From: Fragum whitleyi
Taxonomy: Eukaryota > Mollusca > Bivalvia > Cardiida > Cardiidae
Length of the DNA stretch: 64,000 nt
Reading direction: 5' to 3'
Assembly: GCA_948146395.1 (NCBI GenBank)
Contig: OX411556.1
Coordinates: forward strand, 34,486,411 to 34,550,410
Shown here in pieces: positions 56,401 to 63,221 of this stretch. Every line of letters begins with the position of its first letter. Position 1 is the stretch's first letter. Below the pieces are notes generated by a model that saw only the letters and a program-made list of their open reading frames with translations, was not told the DNA's origin and did no database searches. Both the position numbers and the translations under genes were made by a program.

Positions 56401-57489
56401 TGAAAACGGCGTAAAACCCCATTCAAACAAACAAAACAGAGAAAATGTTTATCTCGGTTTAATATTTATATTTTGGAATATCTCAAAAGATAATATAGTA
56501 GTCGTATTGAATTTTAACGGTTTTTTGACATGAGGCTCGGAAACCACTTCGCTATGGATGAATCCGGAAGTTTCTTTTGTGCTATGACACCACTTGTCAT
56601 TTGACAAGTTCCGAACGAGTTCTTCCTTGGCTAGAAACACAAGTCGAACAAATCGAACTTAGGATTTCCACACTCTTTACATAGCTTATTAAATTGTTAT
56701 TTTGAAAGGGGGCATAGATAGCCAACCTTCACATAATTGATGTTGGTTTGATTCTATGCTGCAGTAAAGAACATCTTGAACTTGACAAGATGAAAGATTT
56801 TAGAACGAAATAGGAATGGAATTGAATGAGTGCGTGAAGCTAGTTTATAATTATTTCCACACTCTTGACATGGCTTATTAAATTGTTATTTTGAAAGGAT
56901 GCATAGACAGCCAACCTACACATTATTGATGTTGGTCCGATTCTGTGCTACAATAAAGAACATCTTGAACTTGACATGATGAAAGATTTTGGAACGAAAT
57001 AGGAATGGAATTGAATGAGTGCGTGAAGCTAGTTTATAATTATTTTGAAGGGAGGTAAAATATAATCGATGATTTCGTCAAATCGGACGAAATAAGTGAT
57101 ATTTTTACCTCCCTTTAATAAAGTCTACGTTTTTCTGGTCTGTGTCGTCATGATCAAACAAGACGCTTAACAATCAACAACAGCCACTAAAATAATGCAA
57201 TCAATTGATCGTTTTGTTTGAAATATCGATCATTTTGAACGATATTGAAGCGTTTTCGAACCATTTCCGAAAGTCTTTGAGTGATGGAGTGCGTGTTGTG
57301 AATGAATGATTGGAGCGCCGAGCGAGTGATTTTGAATGGTTTTGAATAAGAACCATGATTAAGTTTTCTGCTTTAAATATCTCCAGGTTCCCTATTCATC
57401 TTTATGGCAGTTTATATGGTGTGAGGTTTGTGGTCGGTAATATTTTCTCTCTCATACAGTATGCTCTGTTTGAGTGGTCGTTAGCATAT
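37488..57489 (+). CDS. SLC43-like transporter gene 2 (nine coding exons, 3' end interrupted)
   Basis: This is a paralogue of gene 1, with coding exons 37507-37667, 39070-39255, 40073-40119, 41180-41256, 46886-46978, 53304-53841, 54375-54476, 55022-55211 and 57387-57489, all AG/GT bounded where complete, adding to 499 codons with every phase joining. Features in order: TM1 with FGWGALVYVLKEEGF, which matches the family's GWG...LKNEGF signature; an extracellular loop with an N-S-T glycosylation site; CDERDARFNLYFTL before TM2; HTITKFGTRVAR, equivalent to the MFS loop 2-3 basic motif; TM3-5; LFPNNSSTIVGLLNG after TM4; TM6; the cytosolic loop; TM7-11. The last helix exon is missing because a repeat tail cuts exon 9. 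Function would be facilitated solute transport at the plasma membrane, substrate unknown. The insertion predicts a null or 3'-altered allele. Confidence 0.85.
37507..37667 (+). CDS. SLC43-like gene 2, exon 1 (ATG, TM1)
   Basis: ATG at 37507-37509 lies 19 nt after an acceptor, so an upstream 5' UTR exon exists. It encodes MSHETYPGVWRYI, then a hydrophobic helix ending FGWGALVYVLKEEGFLVELC. Donor AATCG|GTAGGC, phase 2. An in-frame later Met also exists, but the family's N-terminal length supports this one. Confidence 0.85.
39070..39255 (+). CDS. SLC43-like gene 2, exon 2 (extracellular loop and TM2)
   Basis: Acceptor TACATTCAAG (weak pyrimidine tract), donor TTCAT|GTAAGA, 186 nt. It reads a polar loop with NST, then CDERDARFNLYFTLITSIGV, TM2 and KFGTRVARMIF. 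Similarity to the family's C-x2-QD-x2-LNLxFT segment and RxGTRxxR loop is clear. Confidence 0.85.
40073..40119 (+). CDS. SLC43-like gene 2, exon 3 (TM3, micro-exon)
   Basis: A 47-nt exon with acceptor TTTTTTACAG and donor CATAA|GTAAGA, phase 2 to 1, reading ITTYGVGCLCIALANI. It is supported by exact phase fit on both sides. Confidence 0.78.
41180..41256 (+). CDS. SLC43-like gene 2, exon 4 (TM4)
   Basis: Acceptor TATTCTTCCAG, donor ACACAG|GTTTGT, 77 nt, phase 1 to 0. It reads NHPWLVCIGGILMIGSGYVY and then VLTATQ, matching the family's glycine-rich TM4. Confidence 0.8.
41775..42095 (-). pseudogene. LINE ORF2, C-terminal zinc-finger-like part
   Basis: It reads CSYDGRQTCSKCQLPVDHYT and HKVFYC, a CxxC...HxxxxxC arrangement of the type often found after LINE reverse transcriptases. 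It is one frameshift away from the polymerase frame. Confidence 0.7.
42049..44205 (-). pseudogene. LINE ORF2, reverse transcriptase part with in-frame stop
   Basis: From 44205 to 43138 the frame reads the thumb/fingers start, NNYRAITLTSSVLKIFEGIL, QQGGFRAILGCM and FVCFLDAKQAFDRVWHNGL. A TGA at 43137-43135 interrupts it. The same frame continues as GGKSSPLCYLLFIN and reaches the catalytic ADD motif (VADDMLLVS, about 43017-42997). Around 42090 a second frameshift in an A/T run switches to the frame carrying the zinc-finger-like end. Confidence 0.82.
44202..45203 (-). pseudogene. LINE ORF2, endonuclease part
   Basis: An apurinic-type endonuclease domain: NIMTWNVTGV at the start, DICGISEHWL, VIIMGDLNCKI and VSDHRPIVTL, the last two giving the catalytic D-x-N and SDH motifs. 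A one-base frameshift near 44210-44235 (around a T-run, GTTTTCC) ends this frame; the reverse transcriptase continues in another frame as FRHFLKPYWND. Confidence 0.8.
45225..45977 (-). CDS. LINE ORF1 protein (250 aa)
   Basis: A predicted RNA-binding ORF1 of the LINE in intron 4. It begins at an ATG, MCNQSTNKLVQ. The middle to C-terminal part (KYHVSGYKSDMTEDKLFSYV, then VTFRVNVRN and GFWSLNIKCTQW) resembles the RRM-like ORF1 domain of CR1/Jockey-type elements; a run of H/R/S residues precedes the end. It has no zinc knuckle. It ends with a TAG in frame with ORF2. The ORF itself is intact although ORF2 is not. Confidence 0.7.
   Translation of the reverse strand: MCNQSTNKLVQISNFEPSTCFQSINQNELNLFLNEFDLVDKGVQCSLSTDMCNLCTKQLNNMDLDQSASGPQREHRVTFAEIYANLGPPRGRDSNNISVHVTNREDDYYSKHNFTEHNPSLKRTIKYHVSGYKSDMTEDKLFSYVSRRGPEVTMIRRFVSRKNPRYVTFRVNVRNNEDSSLLESRGFWSLNIKCTQWKQSGKASRARNYQQNSKYRRSQPLIGYSEGEFYGINYSNLIDLNPYASLYEAD
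46416..46582. repeat. Tandem pair of 82-bp hairpin units
   Basis: Each unit contains TCATCTATAAACAGATAAA (or ATAGATAAA) facing TTTATCTGTTTATAGATGA. Units start at 46418 and 46500. Just downstream, TTCCATGACCACTCATTCAATATCC matches, inverted, the sequence at about 3657-3683 after a gene 1 exon, so a dispersed element is involved. Confidence 0.8.
46886..46978 (+). CDS. SLC43-like gene 2, exon 5 (loop after TM4 and TM5)
   Basis: Acceptor TTCTTTACAG, donor GTCAAG|GTAAGA, 93 nt, phase 0. It reads FKSLFPNNSSTIVGLLNGMK and then ISSTFVQQIVK, matching the family's LPNMFGNLRSTLMA-type segment. Confidence 0.82.
46979..48333. other. Intron 5, left part, with a 45-base poly(A) tract
   Basis: The A-run at 47391-47435 may be a retroposon tail or a plain homopolymer. 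A short frame at 47014-47226 lacks coding support. Confidence 0.5.
48339..48502 (+). repeat. 5' LTR of the Gypsy element
   Basis: 164 bp, TGTAGTGTATGGAG...CGACATAACA, identical to the 3' LTR. Confidence 0.95.
48710..52657 (+). CDS. Gypsy Gag-Pol polyprotein (1315 aa)
   Basis: A single uninterrupted frame. The Gag part (about 1-205) is followed by two zinc knuckles, CYKCGRVGHKSNDPKC (with six rather than four residues between H and C) and CRKCQKLGHFAKKC. The protease has D293-S-G. The reverse transcriptase has LDISNAYHQIEL and catalytic VMDD at residues 575-578, where many relatives have Y or F before xDD. The RNase H has D724 and DHKPLEYI. The integrase has an HHCC finger (HLGHPG...CYGCQ) and D1001, D1056, E1092, i.e. 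D,D35E. No chromodomain was recognised. No stop or frameshift separates gag and pol, so the ratio would be set after translation. It looks able to act. Confidence 0.96.
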   Translation: MAKALPVASVEQFTLDGGNTNLSIRWDRWLKSFNYYVVGSGITDRTQKRALLLHLVGQDVQQIFETLEDTGDNADFDQAVTKLTEYFQPRKNVSFERHRFNSELQKSNETVQDFCTRLRKLAMNCDFTDTDDRIRDHIVEKCISTSLRRRFLRENDLTLAKVMEIASANERADACASTIEKGRSEEMCQVQSQNPAKPHTFKTKRIECYKCGRVGHKSNDPKCPARNQKCRKCQKLGHFAKKCKSETKTKKKKQVRSLDSESSKNEEVTFSVTDKLSKTKVQVGNISLSMIIDSGASCNVIDINTWNYLNKQKRFKFISKSKTQKKVFPYGSQKALPLAGMFKAQISKNDKCLDAEFLVLKGKGQSLLSCKTAVDLGVLQIINTVEKGEMSITKQFPDLFRDGIGKLKEFQLKIPIDNTVTPVVQQTRRVPYSLREKLEKKLNQLEEMDIIEKVDGPTSWVSPIVCISKKSGNDIRLCVDMRQANAAVKRVRHPIPTLDEVLNDMNGSKIFSKLDISNAYHQIELSPESRDITTFTSHKGLYRYKRLMFGVSCAPEMYQNILQQLLQGCDGVRNVMDDIIIYSKSKKKHKVHLENVLKVLQDKGLVLNKEKCQFYMSKLEYMGHELSEQGIKPTKAKVESVKNARDPENASEVRSFLGLVNYNARYIPDFATITAPLRELTKKNAKFLWNNEHKKAFKILKDKLSDAKALAYYDLSAPTKVIVDASPVGLAAILLQDQKGDSRVISYASRSLTDVERRYSQTEREALAVVWGLEHFNAYLYGIDFDLYTDHKPLEYIYSKKSKPCARIERWVLRLQPYTFRVKYLKGGDNIADALSRLLSNRGKGQHSLDEVDEIRLIASDSTPSSMSTQDIESESKKDKDLCSVKECLLSGKWHLLENKAYLPIRHELCAIGHLVLRGTRIIIPTNLRNKVLQLAHLGHPGIVVMKRSLRTKVWWPGIDKNAENFCKTCYGCQLVSNPLKPEPMTRSELPAGPWKDLALDLLGPLPSGDYIFVLIDYYSRFFELKVTKSITSENMVKILQKFFVTHGLPLTLKTDNAKNFTSEVFTNYLQNNGIIHKRTTPLHPQANGEVERQNQSIMKRVRISQAEGRNWKSDLDDYLMMYRSTPHSVTGKSPAELLYGRPIRTKLPELTSHKFEQNDFEVRDRDSEEKGKGKDYADRKKQASYSDIQKGDKVLLKQKRENKLQTQFNPLPHKVIDKFGNKVTIESQDGVRYDRNVTHVKPYLERKVENEFTALPQVHSDSSISHEQNSENSDVCERADKPTIQIPQEDISQPRSRPERHIKPPIRFKDYVMN
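52954..53117 (+). repeat. 3' LTR of the Gypsy element
   Basis: Identical to the 5' LTR; preceded by a purine-rich tract and followed by the ACCAA duplication. Confidence 0.95.
53304..53841 (+). CDS. SLC43-like gene 2, exon 6 (TM6, loop, TM7)
   Basis: Acceptor GTATTTTCAG, first residues IAHDNGIPHR, then a helix ending TIFLFPKRIL. A polar loop of about 105 residues precedes LYTTHVLWFTVVMFRTNYFY and GTINP. Donor TTAAAG|GTTTGA. An upstream ATG frame (from 53220) is intron read-through. Start and end phases match gene 1 exactly. Confidence 0.88.
54375..54476 (+). CDS. SLC43-like gene 2, exon 7 (TM8)
   Basis: Acceptor TCTATTTCAG, donor TTAAAG|GTTGGT, 102 nt. It reads VSYYTDVLSYTMAGA, a helix, then GLIYDWQKKLFK. 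The length equals its gene 1 partner. Confidence 0.88.
54825..54925 (+). mobile_element. 5'-truncated SINE in intron 7
   Basis: AGAAATACCAGGAATCCATC to GCGACGTAAAACCCCAATTC matches the 3' part of the 8058 SINE. Target duplications were not clear. Confidence 0.75.
55022..55211 (+). CDS. SLC43-like gene 2, exon 8 (TM9-TM10)
   Basis: Acceptor TTTTCATTCAG, donor GACGT|GTAAGC, 190 nt. It reads GIKDLKKRRVLASICPLMTV through LAFVKEE to FKSLFSTIANAYLVD. Same length and phases as the gene 1 exon 5728-5917. Confidence 0.88.
55455..55512. repeat. Perfect 22-bp-arm hairpin
   Basis: TCAAGTAAACAACATAATAA continues to AGT, pairs exactly with its complement ending at 55512, with a 14-base loop. No outer element boundaries seen. 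Confidence 0.9.
55588..56432 (+). mobile_element. SINE split by a MITE
   Basis: The head (GCGCTATTATAGCACAGTTGG, GTCGGACTTTCAATCTA) ends at 55632. The SINE resumes at 56212 with GTCGAGGGTTCGATCATCG and continues to ACGGCGTAAAACCCCATTCAA. It belongs to the 8058 family. The interruption is the TA-flanked element at 55633-56209. Confidence 0.88.
55633..56209. mobile_element. 577-bp MITE with 27-bp perfect TIRs and TA duplication
   Basis: CACTGAAACGAACTTCTAAA extending to CGGCCAC at 55659 is mirrored exactly at 56183-56209. TA at 55631-55632 and 56210-56211 is the target duplication, confirmed by the SINE consensus AATCTAGAG-type empty site. No transposase. The antisense 106-codon frame inside is not convincing. 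Confidence 0.93.
56664..57042. repeat. Two-copy tandem duplication, 189-bp period
   Basis: ATTTCCACACTCTTTACATA at 56664 recurs as ATTTCCACACTCTTGACATG at 56853, with about 90 percent agreement by eye to GCTAGTTTATAATTAT. Its AATGGAATTGAATGAGTG part belongs to the AAAGGGAGGTAAT MITE family, which continues to about 57350 with a hairpin at 57047-57118. Confidence 0.85.
57387..57489 (+). CDS. SLC43-like gene 2, exon 9, truncated by an insertion
   Basis: Acceptor AATATCTCCAG. It reads VFPIHLYGSLYGVRF, then VVGNIFSLIQYALFEWSLAY, colinear with the gene 1 exon. After TAT at 57487-57489 the sequence turns into (ACAG)n and an element tail, with no donor at the expected place 21 nt later. Reading through gives KTDRQTDR and a stop. 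Confidence 0.85.
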
Positions 57490-58150
57490 AAGACAGACAG
57501 ACAGACAGACAGATAAGTTTATTGAAAGATTTGTACAAAGTACATCATCGTTACAAAATATAATCACATTTATATATAATATATAGAAAAAAATACATAT
57601 TTAACATGTCTAATATACAACTTGATCTACATAACCACTTATTTTCCTTAGGGTAATCAAATCTAACCGCAAAATATTAATAGTATTTCAAATTTCTCCG
57701 AATGGACGTTTAGAGCCGTAAAATAAACTGGTTAAAGTACACAACCCGTTGAACATGTGATTGCTCATGCATACACCGTGTTAAACGGGTGCGTGTAATC
57801 GATTTGTTTTTACTAACCAATTGCTAGTGATTGAGATAACTGGATATATTCGTGTAACTGTGAAGTTTACGGCTCATTTTATGGAATAACATGTGTTTAG
57901 TGTTTTTTAAGGATATGCTCTTGAATCCTCAACAAAACGAGTTATTGAATTTCAGATAAGTGTAATTTTAGCTTGACCTCTCTCTATGTATTTATAAACC
58001 GGTTTTGTAATAATTGTTGACTAATTTCAAATAGAACATTTTCAACACAATGCTAATTTCTCTGTTAACATATAACATGGTTTGAAAAGGATAAAAAAAC
58101 AAGCAATTTCTCCTTTTCTCATTTAGTTTTTTTTTTTTTTTTTTTTTTTT
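57490..58150 (-). mobile_element. 3' end of a non-LTR element, inserted in exon 9
   Basis: Read on the minus strand it ends TTTCAATAAACTTATCTGTC followed by four or five CTGT units, the microsatellite-type 3' end of some LINEs, with AATAAA just before it. Coding remnants are not clear. It may be a separate 5'-truncated insertion or the far 3' end of the LINE whose ORF2 ends at 59790; the poly(T) run at 58127-58150 argues that several pieces are stacked. The inner border is approximate. Confidence 0.6.
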
Positions 58151-58415
58151 CAATTTAATGTATATATATTTTTTCAATTTAATAATGTAATTGCAGACAC
58201 TTACTACTTTTATTTTTCAGCTTAGACTTAATTAAAATATTAATTTTTAAATTTTCCAGAATATTAAACATTTCCGTATAGTGTTTAGAATTAAAAGACA
58301 TACAATTTTCTTGAATGGCCTTCTTGCAGTAGGTACTCTTTATTGAAATTCTTTAATCATTTTTTTTGTTCAATTTGAATTTTTTCTTTGTGGTTCCTTC
58401 CCTCTCTATTTTCAG

Positions 58416-58460
58416 ATTACCTTGTAGCATCCAAACAGATTTTGAAGAAACAGCACAAAG
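58416..58460 (+). other. Possible orphan 45-nt exon
   Basis: A strong pyrimidine tract and acceptor (TTCCCTCTCTATTTTCAG) and a consensus donor (CACAAAG|GTGAGT) enclose 45 nt. One frame reads YLVASKQILKKQHK and another LPCSIQTDFEETAQ; the third has a stop. I do not recognise the product. It could belong to a gene broken by, or lying beyond, the LINE. Confidence 0.35.
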
Positions 58461-58684
58461 GTGAGTGAAAGTAATACAATAAATAGATAAAAAAAAAGTG
58501 CATTTTCATATTAGAATACATACATGTGATTAAAAATTATGCACTTCTGATGCAACACTTAAGGACCTTTGAACCTTATGCAAAACGAAAGGATAAGGAT
58601 CAATAGGTCTGATAAAATTTTACTTGTTAACAATTAATAAGCACTGTAATTATTTGCACACAAGTTTGAAACATTGTTTATTAT

Positions 58685-58711
58685 TTTTTTTTTTTTTTTT
58701 TTTTTTTTTTT
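58685..58711. repeat. Poly(T) tract, 27 bases
   Basis: Possibly the poly(A) tail of a minus-strand retroposon. The short frame across it is spurious. Confidence 0.6.
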
Positions 58712-59029
58712 CTAACATCATGGCTGCTTATTTGAATTTGGGTACAATAAAAAGAAGAAAAAAAAGGATCTGGCTAATAGATGCCTTTGATATAAACTGT
58801 GCATGCAAAGCAGCAATGCAGAATACCAACTGACTAGGCTCAATACATTTTTATTCATTATACTCAATACATTTTTACATAAATACTTAAAGTATTCCTG
58901 ACTTCAAAAATCACAAATACATTTTAATATATTTATTCATGGTTCCAAAAAACAATGAAAATGAACAGTTTGATAATAAATACATATATTAACCTTTTTC
59001 TCGCTGAAATCATATTTGATTTGAAACAA

Positions 59030-59600
59030 ATTGACATTTTTGGGACATTTTCCACTAATTTAAGCTTAAGTGTATCACCATTTACTAAATCAGACAGTGC
59101 TGTACAGGATCATCCCCATTATCAGTGGTGTCTGATCCTATGCCACACTGACTGACAATACCTTGTGCAGATATATTTTACTTTATTTTGGAATCTCTTC
59201 AACTTATCTGACTTAGGCGTATCTCCGCATCAATTAAATACAAGTCAAGAAGTGTGGACTCAGATCATACTGCACTTAAGTGCCGTCTGATTCCAGTCCA
59301 TCCTGTCTGACCAAATCATATGTAAAACTTTAACTTTACATTTTCAATTGATCCAGCTGAGGTGTACTCCCATACCGATAAAATTCAAAACAGGCTGTGC
59401 TGGCTAAGATCATCCCGCTTGCCAATGCAGGCTGGTCTCAGGCTACACTGTCTGACAACACTGCCAATCTTAGCCAGATTTTGAATGAATTTGGTTCATG
59501 TGTATTTCCACTTATTTACAGTAAAGATCAGTCAATGCAGACTCAGATCACCACAGGTCATTTCTGACTGATCTGGAATTTCGCTTTAAGCCACTGTATG
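59030..59600. repeat. Four diverged ~145-bp repeat units
   Basis: A core of the form TGCTGGCTAAGATCATCCCG...CAC-CTGTCTGACAA recurs at about 59098, 59254, 59395 and 59533 (spacing about 157, 141, 138). It resembles a repeat class I associate with bivalve genomes. Confidence 0.65.
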
Positions 59601-59789
59601 CCAAGGCTAAATGTTGAAAGGAAAAATATTGAGTTTAGCATGCTATTCCCTTTTCAATTTTCTTATTTGCTAATATGCACAGAATAAACTAAGATAAACT
59701 AAATCTCAATTTCCATTTGCTGTAGTTCTGAATATTGCATGACATTACCTTTTTGAGTATATAGATGTTTAGTATACCTATGGTGTCTC

Positions 59790-62700
59790 TCAAATGCCAT
59801 CAATGTTATGGGTAATGTTTTTTCTTAATTCAAAAGCTTTTTTGCAAAAGAGAGCTAAGCCTTTAAGATTCTTTATAGAATCTGATTTTAAAAATATTAT
59901 CATTTTTTCCATGCTTGGATTTTTTATGTAAAACTTTGGTATATATTCTTTTCTTGCATCAGCGAATAAGGGACAGGTTAGTATAAAATGAAATTCATCT
60001 TCAATATCTAAATTATTACAACAAAGGCAATATCTTTCTTCTCGAGGTACATAGTTTCTTGCATATCGTCCTGTATGTATTCTCAAAGAATGTGCACAAA
60101 TTCTGATTTTTGTTATGAGATGTCTTAGGGATTTTGGTAATAAGCTAAGATAATCTTCATATTCTAATTTTTCTTTACAATTTTTATATAAAATTAGAAC
60201 CTTGCTAGAATTTTTATCTGATTCCCATTTCTGCATGAAATTATCTACTAAACGCTGCTTAAACATTTGAATAAAAATATTCCTTTTTATTACTTGAGGA
60301 TTATTCCAAATAAATTGAAAGCCATTTTCACTTAGAATTGTTTTCAAACCATACACCCAGTTTTTGGCACCATTTTCACAATCCTCAACAGCTTGTTTAT
60401 ATGTTCTAGAAAGTAATATATTCTCTGAATTTATAAGTTTGAACCAATACTTTATTTTTTTTACCATTTGACCAATATATAGTGGAAATCTTCCTAACTC
60501 TCCATATACTCCAACATTGCTAGTGTTTTTTCTGACATTTAATAGCCTCTTGCAAAATTTCAAATGTACATTTTCAATGTTTTTACTGTCTATTAAACCC
60601 CATATTTCTGATGAATAGCTCAACACTGATCCAACAAATGCATCAAATAATTGACAATATAGTTTAGGTGTAAAATTGTAGTTTCTACAGTAACCTAGTA
60701 AAATATTCATGGCTTTAAGCCCTTTACTGACTGTGTACTCTTCATGTGACCTGAAACTCCCATTTTGACTGAAAACGGTACCAAGGTAATTAAACTGTTT
60801 TACTACTTCTATTTCTTTACCATTGTAAAACCATTTATCTTTTTTGTTTATTTTATTTCCTTTTTGGAATACCATAATTTTTGTTTTGTCTGTGTTTACT
60901 TTTAAACCCCAATTTTGACAGTATTCGTGTAATTTATTCAAATGAGCCTGTAATTCAATCTGATTTTTAGCTAAAATAACCATATCATCCGCAAATAGCA
61001 GAAGAATTATAATTGCATTTTCTATTTCTATTCCTGAATCGGTATTATTTTGAAGCGTCAGCTCTAAATCTTCAATGAATAATGAAAAAAGCATGGGTGA
61101 CATGATTTCTCCTTGGCGTAGACCCACAGCATAATTGAAAAAATCACTGTAAACATTTTTATCCCTGACACATGATTTTACTTTCTGGTACATGTCCCTT
61201 ATTACATTAAGAATTTTTCCTCTGATGCCATTTTTATACAATTTCATCCACAGTGCATTGCGATAGATAGTATCAAAACATTTACATAAATCTACAAAAA
61301 CACAATACAATTTTTTTCTCCTGAATATATGATTTTGAACTAGGCTGTTTAGAATAAAAAGTGCATCTATTGTAGATTTTCCCTTTCTAAAACCGAATTG
61401 TGAATCTGAGATAACATTATTTTTTTCACAAAAGTTTGTAATTCTAGTATTCAATATTGATGTAAATAATTTTGAAAGACAGCTTACTAAAGTTATTCCT
61501 CTGTAATTGTTAACATTGTTTTTGTCCCCTTTCTTATGTAAAGGAACTATAACGCCTTCCATCCATTTCTCCGGAAAAAAACCAGATGACAAAATTGCAT
61601 TAAATATATCACAAAGGTGTGAGCCAATGATATCAATACTTTCAATCAAATACTCATTTAAAATATTATCATTTCCCATTGCTTTGTTTCTGTTGAGATT
61701 TTTAGTGGCTTTAGTTAATTCCTCTAGACTTATTTCTTTATCTAACTCATCACACTTGTTATTTTCGGGTATACCGCTGCAAAAGGACTCTGCCTCTTCA
61801 TTTTTTTGCTCTAAATTATCGCAACCAATATCCGCAAAATACTCTTTGAATTGTTCTAAAGTTATATCATGATTTGATTTATTTTGCTTTTTAAAGAATT
61901 TCCAAAATTCTCTTGGGCTTGCATTTTTCAATTTCTCAATATCAGCAATTTTATTTTCTTCAAATTTACGCTTTTTTGTTTTACATGTCTTTTTGTATAG
62001 ACTTTTATTTTCACTGAATTCTTTGCGTGTTTCATCTGATTTATCAACTTTAAATCTTAATCTTGAAGTTTCATATTTTTCTTTGGCTATTTTACATTCT
62101 CTATCAAACCAATCTTTATGTTTAGATATTTGTTGTTCAGTGAAATCCCTTCTATCAATTCTACAATACTCTTTTGTGAATAAAGGATCTGCTATTTCTG
62201 TTATAGCCTTGGAAAAAGAGTTAACAACATTATTGATGGACTCCCTATTTTGAACATCTATACCTTGAATCATATCATTAAAATTTCCTAATTGATTGAT
62301 TATGCCACTTCTGAAGGCATTTCTTTTATTTTCATTCCATTTGACCTTAGTTTCTTTTGCTTTAAATTCAGGTTTTTTATTATTTAAATTGCAGTTTAAT
62401 TCAAAACACAGACATGCATGGTCACTGAATATATTAAAATCACTTATATTGAAATAATTTAGGTTTTCAAAGTTGCTTTCTTTGCATAACAACATATCAA
62501 TTACAGAAAGCCCTTTGTCATTTGCAAATGTGTATCCATTACTGTTTTCAATAAATAACCTTCCATTTACAATTCTGAAACCAGTTGCTATGCATAATTG
62601 CAATAACTTGTTTCCAAATGCATTGCATCTGCTATCAGGAGTTGATCTATCTATTTCAAAGTCTGGCTCATATTCTTCATCATCAATTTCTTTATTGTTA

Positions 62701-63221
62701 CTATCTGTTATTACATAATCTGGTTTATTTCCTACCCTACTGTTCCAGTCTCCTACAAGAAAGACATCACCTATTGAATTGTAATCTAATATATCATTTT
62801 CAATAACATCAAAAAAGTCTACCTGTGCAAAATTATAAGCAGGTGAGCCCTCAGGCCATATATATACACCACCTATATAAACATCCTCATCTAGACCAAA
62901 AAATTGTTTGTCCAGTTTCAACCAAACCACTGTGTCAAAATGATTTTTTACAATACATACACCTTCTTGAATGTCATCTTTTATAAAAATAACTACACCA
63001 CCATTGCTTCTTTTGGCCTTTTTGTTTTGGAATTTTCTATAGAAATTAAAACTTTTATAGCCATTTAGTTCTATGTCACTGTCTTTACTTGTCCAAGTTT
63101 CATACAGGAAAATTATATTGTGTCTATTTAATAGGTCAACAAATTCTTTGTCTTGTTTTTTATGCTTACTTAAACCATTTACGTTCCAAGATAAAACACT
63201 AATAGTACCCTTTTGACACCC
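59790..63221 (-). CDS. LINE ORF2: endonuclease and reverse transcriptase
   Basis: The frame is open from the codon after the ORF1 stop. Endonuclease: SWNVNG (63191-63174), FLYETW, VFLVGDWNSRVG, FSDHACLCFEL. Reverse transcriptase: GVIVPLHKKGDKNNVNNYRG, SQFGFRKGKSTIDALF, YCVFVDLCKCFDTIYRNALW, GLRQGEIMSPMLFSLF, catalytic FADD (60995-60984). C-terminal CLCC...DEFHFILTC zinc-binding-like cluster. There is no ATG before or within the first part of the endonuclease domain; a GTG at 62930 lies after the SWNVNG motif, so starting there would lose catalytic residues. Expression must use the upstream region. Confidence 0.92.
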   Translation of the reverse strand, partial: GCQKGTISVLSWNVNGLSKHKKQDKEFVDLLNRHNIIFLYETWTSKDSDIELNGYKSFNFYRKFQNKKAKRSNGGVVIFIKDDIQEGVCIVKNHFDTVVWLKLDKQFFGLDEDVYIGGVYIWPEGSPAYNFAQVDFFDVIENDILDYNSIGDVFLVGDWNSRVGNKPDYVITDSNNKEIDDEEYEPDFEIDRSTPDSRCNAFGNKLLQLCIATGFRIVNGRLFIENSNGYTFANDKGLSVIDMLLCKESNFENLNYFNISDFNIFSDHACLCFELNCNLNNKKPEFKAKETKVKWNENKRNAFRSGIINQLGNFNDMIQGIDVQNRESINNVVNSFSKAITEIADPLFTKEYCRIDRRDFTEQQISKHKDWFDRECKIAKEKYETSRLRFKVDKSDETRKEFSENKSLYKKTCKTKKRKFEENKIADIEKLKNASPREFWKFFKKQNKSNHDITLEQFKEYFADIGCDNLEQKNEEAESFCSGIPENNKCDELDKEISLEELTKATKNLNRNKAMGNDNILNEYLIESIDIIGSHLCDIFNAILSSGFFPEKWMEGVIVPLHKKGDKNNVNNYRGITLVSCLSKLFTSILNTRITNFCEKNNVISDSQFGFRKGKSTIDALFILNSLVQNHIFRRKKLYCVFVDLCKCFDTIYRNALWMKLYKNGIRGKILNVIRDMYQKVKSCVRDKNVYSDFFNYAVGLRQGEIMSPMLFSLFIEDLELTLQNNTDSGIEIENAIIILLLFADDMVILAKNQIELQAHLNKLHEYCQNWGLKVNTDKTKIMVFQKGNKINKKDKWFYNGKEIEVVKQFNYLGTVFSQNGSFRSHEEYTVSKGLKAMNILLGYCRNYNFTPKLYCQLFDAFVGSVLSYSSEIWGLIDSKNIENVHLKFCKRLLNVRKNTSNVGVYGELGRFPLYIGQMVKKIKYWFKLINSENILLSRTYKQAVEDCENGAKNWVYGLKTILSENGFQFIWNNPQVIKRNIFIQMFKQRLVDNFMQKWESDKNSSKVLILYKNCKEKLEYEDYLSLLPKSLRHLITKIRICAHSLRIHTGRYARNYVPREERYCLCCNNLDIEDEFHFILTCPLFADARKEYIPKFYIKNPSMEKMIIFLKSDSIKNLKGLALFCKKAFELRKNITHNIDGI

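Noticed and set aside
57490..59789. Reading the whole stretch as one 2.3-kb 3' UTR of the terminal LINE
   Set aside because: It contains poly(T) tracts, ~145-bp repeats and an exon-like segment, so a stack of separate pieces is more likely; left open.
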